A DNA stretch of 8,360 nucleotides from DATEMK01 sp035275625 (GTDB taxonomy: Bacteria; Bacteroidota; Bacteroidia; AKYH767-A; OLB10). Made by a program: the position numbers and the translations under genes. The notes under the pieces were generated by a model that worked only from the letters and a program-made list of their open reading frames with translations, did no database searches and had not been told where the DNA came from. This document shows positions 5,833-8,360 of the stretch, piece by piece. How positions within the stretch are numbered: position 1 is the first letter of the stretch; each line of letters opens with the position of its first letter. The stretch is taken from NCBI GenBank assembly GCA_035275625.1, contig DATEMK010000488.1:1-8360 (forward strand), written 5' to 3'.

Positions 5833-7281
5833 ATGAACAGCAGCATAAACTTTTCAAATAAGCCGGTTGATGAACCAAACGAGCCGGTTGTCTATCATAG
5901 TGACGAAACGATGAGGCTGATTATGAATGCTGCATTGGATGCCATCATCTGCATTAATACTGCGGGAAAAATTATTGTTTGGAACCCCAAAGCGGAAAAA
6001 ATATTCGGGTGGAAGGAAAACGAAGTTTCAGGTAAAATCCTGGCAGAAATAATCATTCCTGCCCAGTACAGGGAGCAGCATGAAAAAGGTTTAAAGCATT
6101 ACTTAGATACGGGGAAAAGTGTTATACTGAATAAGCTGATTGAAATTACAGCGCTCAACCGGGATGGAAAAGAATTTCCTGTAGAGCTTACCGTTGTGCC
6201 TGTAAAACAAAATTCAACTGAATTTTTTTGCGCTTTTCTCCGCGATATTACCGAACGGAAAAAAGCAGAGGAGGAATTGCAAAAGAGTGAGCTGCGTTAC
6301 CGCTCTCTTATTGACCAGGCTTCTGATGCGATTATGATCACCGACAATACCGGCAATTTCAGCGATGTAAATATCAGCCTGTGTAAAATGTTCGGATATA
6401 CAAGGGAAGAATTATTGGTGATGAATATCGCTTCGTTGATTGATCCCGAACAAATACGGACAGATCCTATCCGGTTTGACATGATCATGAAAGGACATTC
6501 TGTTTTGAGAGAAAGAAGAATGATGGACAGAAACGGAAAGATTACAGAGGTGGAAGCAAATGTAAAAATGCTGCCTGACGGAAGAGTGCTGGCCATTGCA
6601 CGCGACATTACACAGAGAAAAAAGATTGAAGATGCTTTACGGTTAAGTGAGCAGAAATATAAATTGTTGTTTAACAAGAACCCGCTCCCTATGTGGATGA
6701 TTTCAATCCAGGATATGAAATTTATTGACGCTAACGAATCGGCTGTTGCGCAGTACGGATATTCGAAAGATGAATTTCTAACCATGTCACCTGTTAATTT
6801 GCGTCCTCCGGAAGAGGCTGAACGCTTTTTAAAAGAAGCGGAAAAAAATATTGAAGGAATCAGCAATATGGGTACCTGGCAACACAGAAAAAAGGACGGA
6901 ACAGTAATTAAAGTGGAAATAATTTCGCATACTATTACGTATGAAGGTGAGCCGGTAAGACTGGTTCTTGCACATGACATAACAGAAAAAATTCTTGCAG
7001 AAGAAAACCTGAAACAATCCAACGACAAACTCCGGCAACTGTCTTCTCACCTTGAAAATATCAGGGAAGAAGAACGGACCAACATTGCACGTGAGATACA
7101 TGACGAGTTAGGTCAGCAATTGACAGGGCTCAAAATGGATGCATCGTGGATTAACAAAAAACTTTCTTCGGAGGATAAAACCGTCCAGGAAAAAATTATG
7201 GGTATGATTTCTCTTATTGACGATACGGTCAAAAACAATCAGGCGCATTTCCTCCGATCTCCGGCCGGGAATACTCGATGA
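5833..7281 (+). CDS. Three-PAS sensor histidine kinase, N-terminal part (frameshifted)
   Basis: As read, this frame gives 482 residues; the last 15 are out-of-frame residues after a one-base shift at 7231-7235. Three PAS domains lie at about 25-142, 150-263 and 271-386, each closing with an RDITERKK, RDITQRKK or HDITEKI motif. A coiled-coil stretch (386-415) and a HisKA_3 dimerisation and phosphoacceptor domain follow, with REIHDELGQQL and the phosphorylated His at 423. No membrane helix or signal peptide is present, so it is a soluble cytoplasmic sensor; the ligand or cofactor of the PAS domains is not evident. Joined to the next entry by dropping one A, the protein is 614 residues and belongs to the NarX/DegS-like HPK7 class. 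The ATG at 5833 was chosen because the ATG at 5821 meets a stop after three codons. Without the shift correction the product lacks its ATPase domain and should not autophosphorylate. Confidence 0.87.
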   Translation: MNSSINFSNKPVDEPNEPVVYHSDETMRLIMNAALDAIICINTAGKIIVWNPKAEKIFGWKENEVSGKILAEIIIPAQYREQHEKGLKHYLDTGKSVILNKLIEITALNRDGKEFPVELTVVPVKQNSTEFFCAFLRDITERKKAEEELQKSELRYRSLIDQASDAIMITDNTGNFSDVNISLCKMFGYTREELLVMNIASLIDPEQIRTDPIRFDMIMKGHSVLRERRMMDRNGKITEVEANVKMLPDGRVLAIARDITQRKKIEDALRLSEQKYKLLFNKNPLPMWMISIQDMKFIDANESAVAQYGYSKDEFLTMSPVNLRPPEEAERFLKEAEKNIEGISNMGTWQHRKKDGTVIKVEIISHTITYEGEPVRLVLAHDITEKILAEENLKQSNDKLRQLSSHLENIREEERTNIAREIHDELGQQLTGLKMDASWINKKLSSEDKTVQEKIMGMISLIDDTVKNNQAHFLRSPAGNTR

Positions 7282-7678
7282 CCTCGGATTGATTGATGCA
7301 CTCGAATGGCAGAGCAATGAATTTGAAAAACGAACAGGAATACGCTGTAAATTTTATTCCACCCTCAATGAAAAGCAGTTTAAAAAAAATCTTTCCACGG
7401 GGGTTTTTCGCATTTACCAGGAAACTCTTACTAACGCGGCACGCCATGCAGAGGCAACAGAAATTAACGCGAGACTGGAGTTATTTAATGATAACCTTAT
7501 CCTGCGAGTGCATGATGATGGAAAAGGATTTGATGAAGCAGAAATAGCAGCTAAAAATACGCTCGGATTAATCGGGATGAAAGAACGGGCTTCCATGTTT
7601 GGCGGAATGATTATTATTGAAAGCAATAAAGGCACAGGAACGACTGTTTTTTTGCAAGTGCCTATAAAGGACACTTAA
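7217..7678 (+). CDS. Sensor histidine kinase, C-terminal HATPase part (frameshifted)
   Basis: This is the second half of the same kinase, one frame over. From 7235 it continues exactly where the family alignment would, with TIRRISSDLRPGILDDLGL, the usual HisKA_3 to HATPase junction. ATP-binding motifs are the N box (Asn534 in the restored protein, in ETLTNAARHA), G1 box DDGKGF (561-566), G2-like GLIGMKER (578-585) and GTGTTVFL near the end. The nominal start is a TTG at 7217 inside the upstream frame with no ribosome-binding site, so independent translation is doubtful. The stop at 7676-7678 is 19 nt before the response regulator, so the pair is cotranscribed. If the extra A is a sequencing error, both entries are one intact 614-residue kinase. 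Confidence 0.82.
   Translation: MTIRSKTIRRISSDLRPGILDDLGLIDALEWQSNEFEKRTGIRCKFYSTLNEKQFKKNLSTGVFRIYQETLTNAARHAEATEINARLELFNDNLILRVHDDGKGFDEAEIAAKNTLGLIGMKERASMFGGMIIIESNKGTGTTVFLQVPIKDT
7231..7235 (+). other. Frameshift site: run of five A in the kinase gene
   Basis: The upstream frame reads GTC AAA AAC AAT CAG, while the downstream kinase frame requires GTC AAA ACA ATC AGG. Four A instead of five gives the uninterrupted sequence DDTVKTIRRISSD, typical of HisKA_3 kinases. The event is therefore a single-base insertion in a homopolymer. A run of five A is short for transcriptional slippage, and I see no stimulatory element, so an assembly error or a genuine mutation is more likely than programmed frameshifting. 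Confidence 0.85.
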
Positions 7679-7685
7679 TACGAAT

Positions 7686-7690
7686 AGGAG
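7686..7690 (+). promoter_or_regulatory. Shine-Dalgarno AGGAG of the response regulator
   Basis: AGGAG lies 7 nt before the ATG at 7698, in the 19-nt gap after the kinase stop. It is the only clear Shine-Dalgarno in the window; the other starts lack one, as is usual in Bacteroidota. It supports the start at 7698 and suggests the regulator can be translated well even if kinase translation ends early. Confidence 0.5.
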
Positions 7691-7697
7691 TGAAAAA

Positions 7698-8327
7698 ATG
7701 ATCCGGATATTAATTGCAGATGATCACAGCATTGTGCGAAGAGGGTTAAAAGAAATCCTGCTTGACGAATTTCCTGATGCCCAGATCAGCGAAGTGAATA
7801 ATGGGGCGGAACTCCTTCAGAAAGCCAGGAAAGAAACCTGGAATATTATCATAAGCGATTTGTCAATGCCGGGAAGAAACGGACTGGAAGCATTGAAACA
7901 ATTGAAAGTGGAATCCCCGAAAATACCTGTTCTCATTCTCAGCATGCATCCTGAAGATCAGTATGCAATCAGGGTACTCAGGGCGGGCGCTGCCGGCTAC
8001 CTGACAAAGGAAAGCGCATCGGATGAACTGGTAAACGCTGTCCGTAAAATACTGGATGGAAGGCGCTATATAACCCCCTCCATAGCCGAAAAGCTGGCAG
8101 AAAGCCTGGAAAAGGATTTGTCAGCAACATTGCATGAAACACTTTCTGACCGTGAGTTTGATGTACTGAAACTGATAGCTTCCGGGAAGACTGTTTCAGA
8201 AATTGCAGATATTTTTTCGCTGAGCGTAAATACCGTCAGCACTTACCGTGCGCGGATTCTTGAAAAAATGAATATGAAAACGAATGCTGAGCTTACGCAC
8301 TATGCAATCAATAAAAAATTAGTGTGA
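7698..8327 (+). CDS. NarL/FixJ-family response regulator
   Basis: A complete 209-residue two-component transcription regulator. The receiver domain (1-120) has the acidic pair Asp8-Asp9, phosphoacceptor Asp54 (in IISDLSMPG), Ser82 in the Thr/Ser switch position and Lys104 (in YLTKESA). The output domain (about 147-207) is a LuxR-type helix-turn-helix beginning LSDREFDVLKLIASGKTVSEI, with the recognition helix around LSVNTVSTYRARI. All residues needed for phosphorylation and DNA binding are present, so the gene looks functional. It directly follows the HisKA_3 kinase, the standard partner class for NarL-type regulators, and so is its presumed target. Its regulon cannot be told from this window. 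No terminator is visible in the 33 bases after the stop, so transcription may continue past the window edge. Confidence 0.93.
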   Translation: MIRILIADDHSIVRRGLKEILLDEFPDAQISEVNNGAELLQKARKETWNIIISDLSMPGRNGLEALKQLKVESPKIPVLILSMHPEDQYAIRVLRAGAAGYLTKESASDELVNAVRKILDGRRYITPSIAEKLAESLEKDLSATLHETLSDREFDVLKLIASGKTVSEIADIFSLSVNTVSTYRARILEKMNMKTNAELTHYAINKKLV

Positions 8328-8360
8328 TTTTCTCCCGCTCTTATTTCAAAGTAAATTCGT

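Noticed and set aside
6297..7028. 243-codon open frame antisense to the PAS domains
   Set aside because: Its Ser/Phe/Ile-rich translation is typical of a frame opposite a real gene, and the plus strand clearly encodes PAS domains here.
7231..7235. Programmed ribosomal or transcriptional frameshifting at the A run
   Set aside because: A run of five A is short for polymerase slippage, no stimulatory hairpin or slippery codon pair is evident, and histidine kinases of this class are not known to use frameshifting.

Overview
The window looks like a chromosomal stretch from a member of the Bacteroidota, possibly Chitinophagales or Sphingobacteriales-like; the rank below phylum is only a guess. The evidence is a secreted Ig-repeat protein ending in a type IX secretion (T9SS) sorting domain, a VWA membrane protein of a Bacteroidota-type family, a near absence of Shine-Dalgarno sequences, AT-rich intergenic DNA, and matches to the Bacteroidota -7 promoter element (TAnnTTTG).

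Layout. Positions 1-4919 hold three genes on the minus strand. From right to left these are a 696-residue VWA-domain membrane protein (4919-2829), a small four-helix membrane protein (2633-2118), and a large secreted protein (1768 to the window edge) with a signal peptide, tandem Ig-like domains and the start of a T9SS C-terminal domain. A hairpin terminator follows the VWA gene, and 349 bp of AT-rich DNA without a gene precedes the secreted-protein gene, so the three are probably separate transcription units. Positions 4920-5097 are a divergent intergenic region filled with an 18-bp perfect inverted repeat and a patch of ATTCG and CAGG repeats. From 5098 the genes are on the plus strand: a LolD-type ABC ATPase (5098-5754), a three-PAS soluble sensor histidine kinase (5833-7678) and its NarL/FixJ-type response regulator (7698-8327).

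How the genes work together. The kinase and regulator form a two-component pair, 19 nt apart, with an unusual AGGAG ribosome-binding site for the regulator. As sequenced, the kinase is broken by one extra A in a run of five (7231-7235). Removing one A restores a 614-residue protein with PAS-PAS-PAS-HisKA_3-HATPase architecture. This is either a sequencing or assembly indel or a real inactivating mutation. LolD would energise lipoprotein release from the inner membrane together with a LolC/E-type permease that is not in the window. No functional link between the minus-strand genes and the plus-strand genes is evident.

I see no mobile element, CRISPR array, RNA gene or clearly new multi-gene system. 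The points most worth a second look are the kinase frameshift, the repeat-packed intergenic region directly upstream of lolD, and the internally duplicated surface protein.
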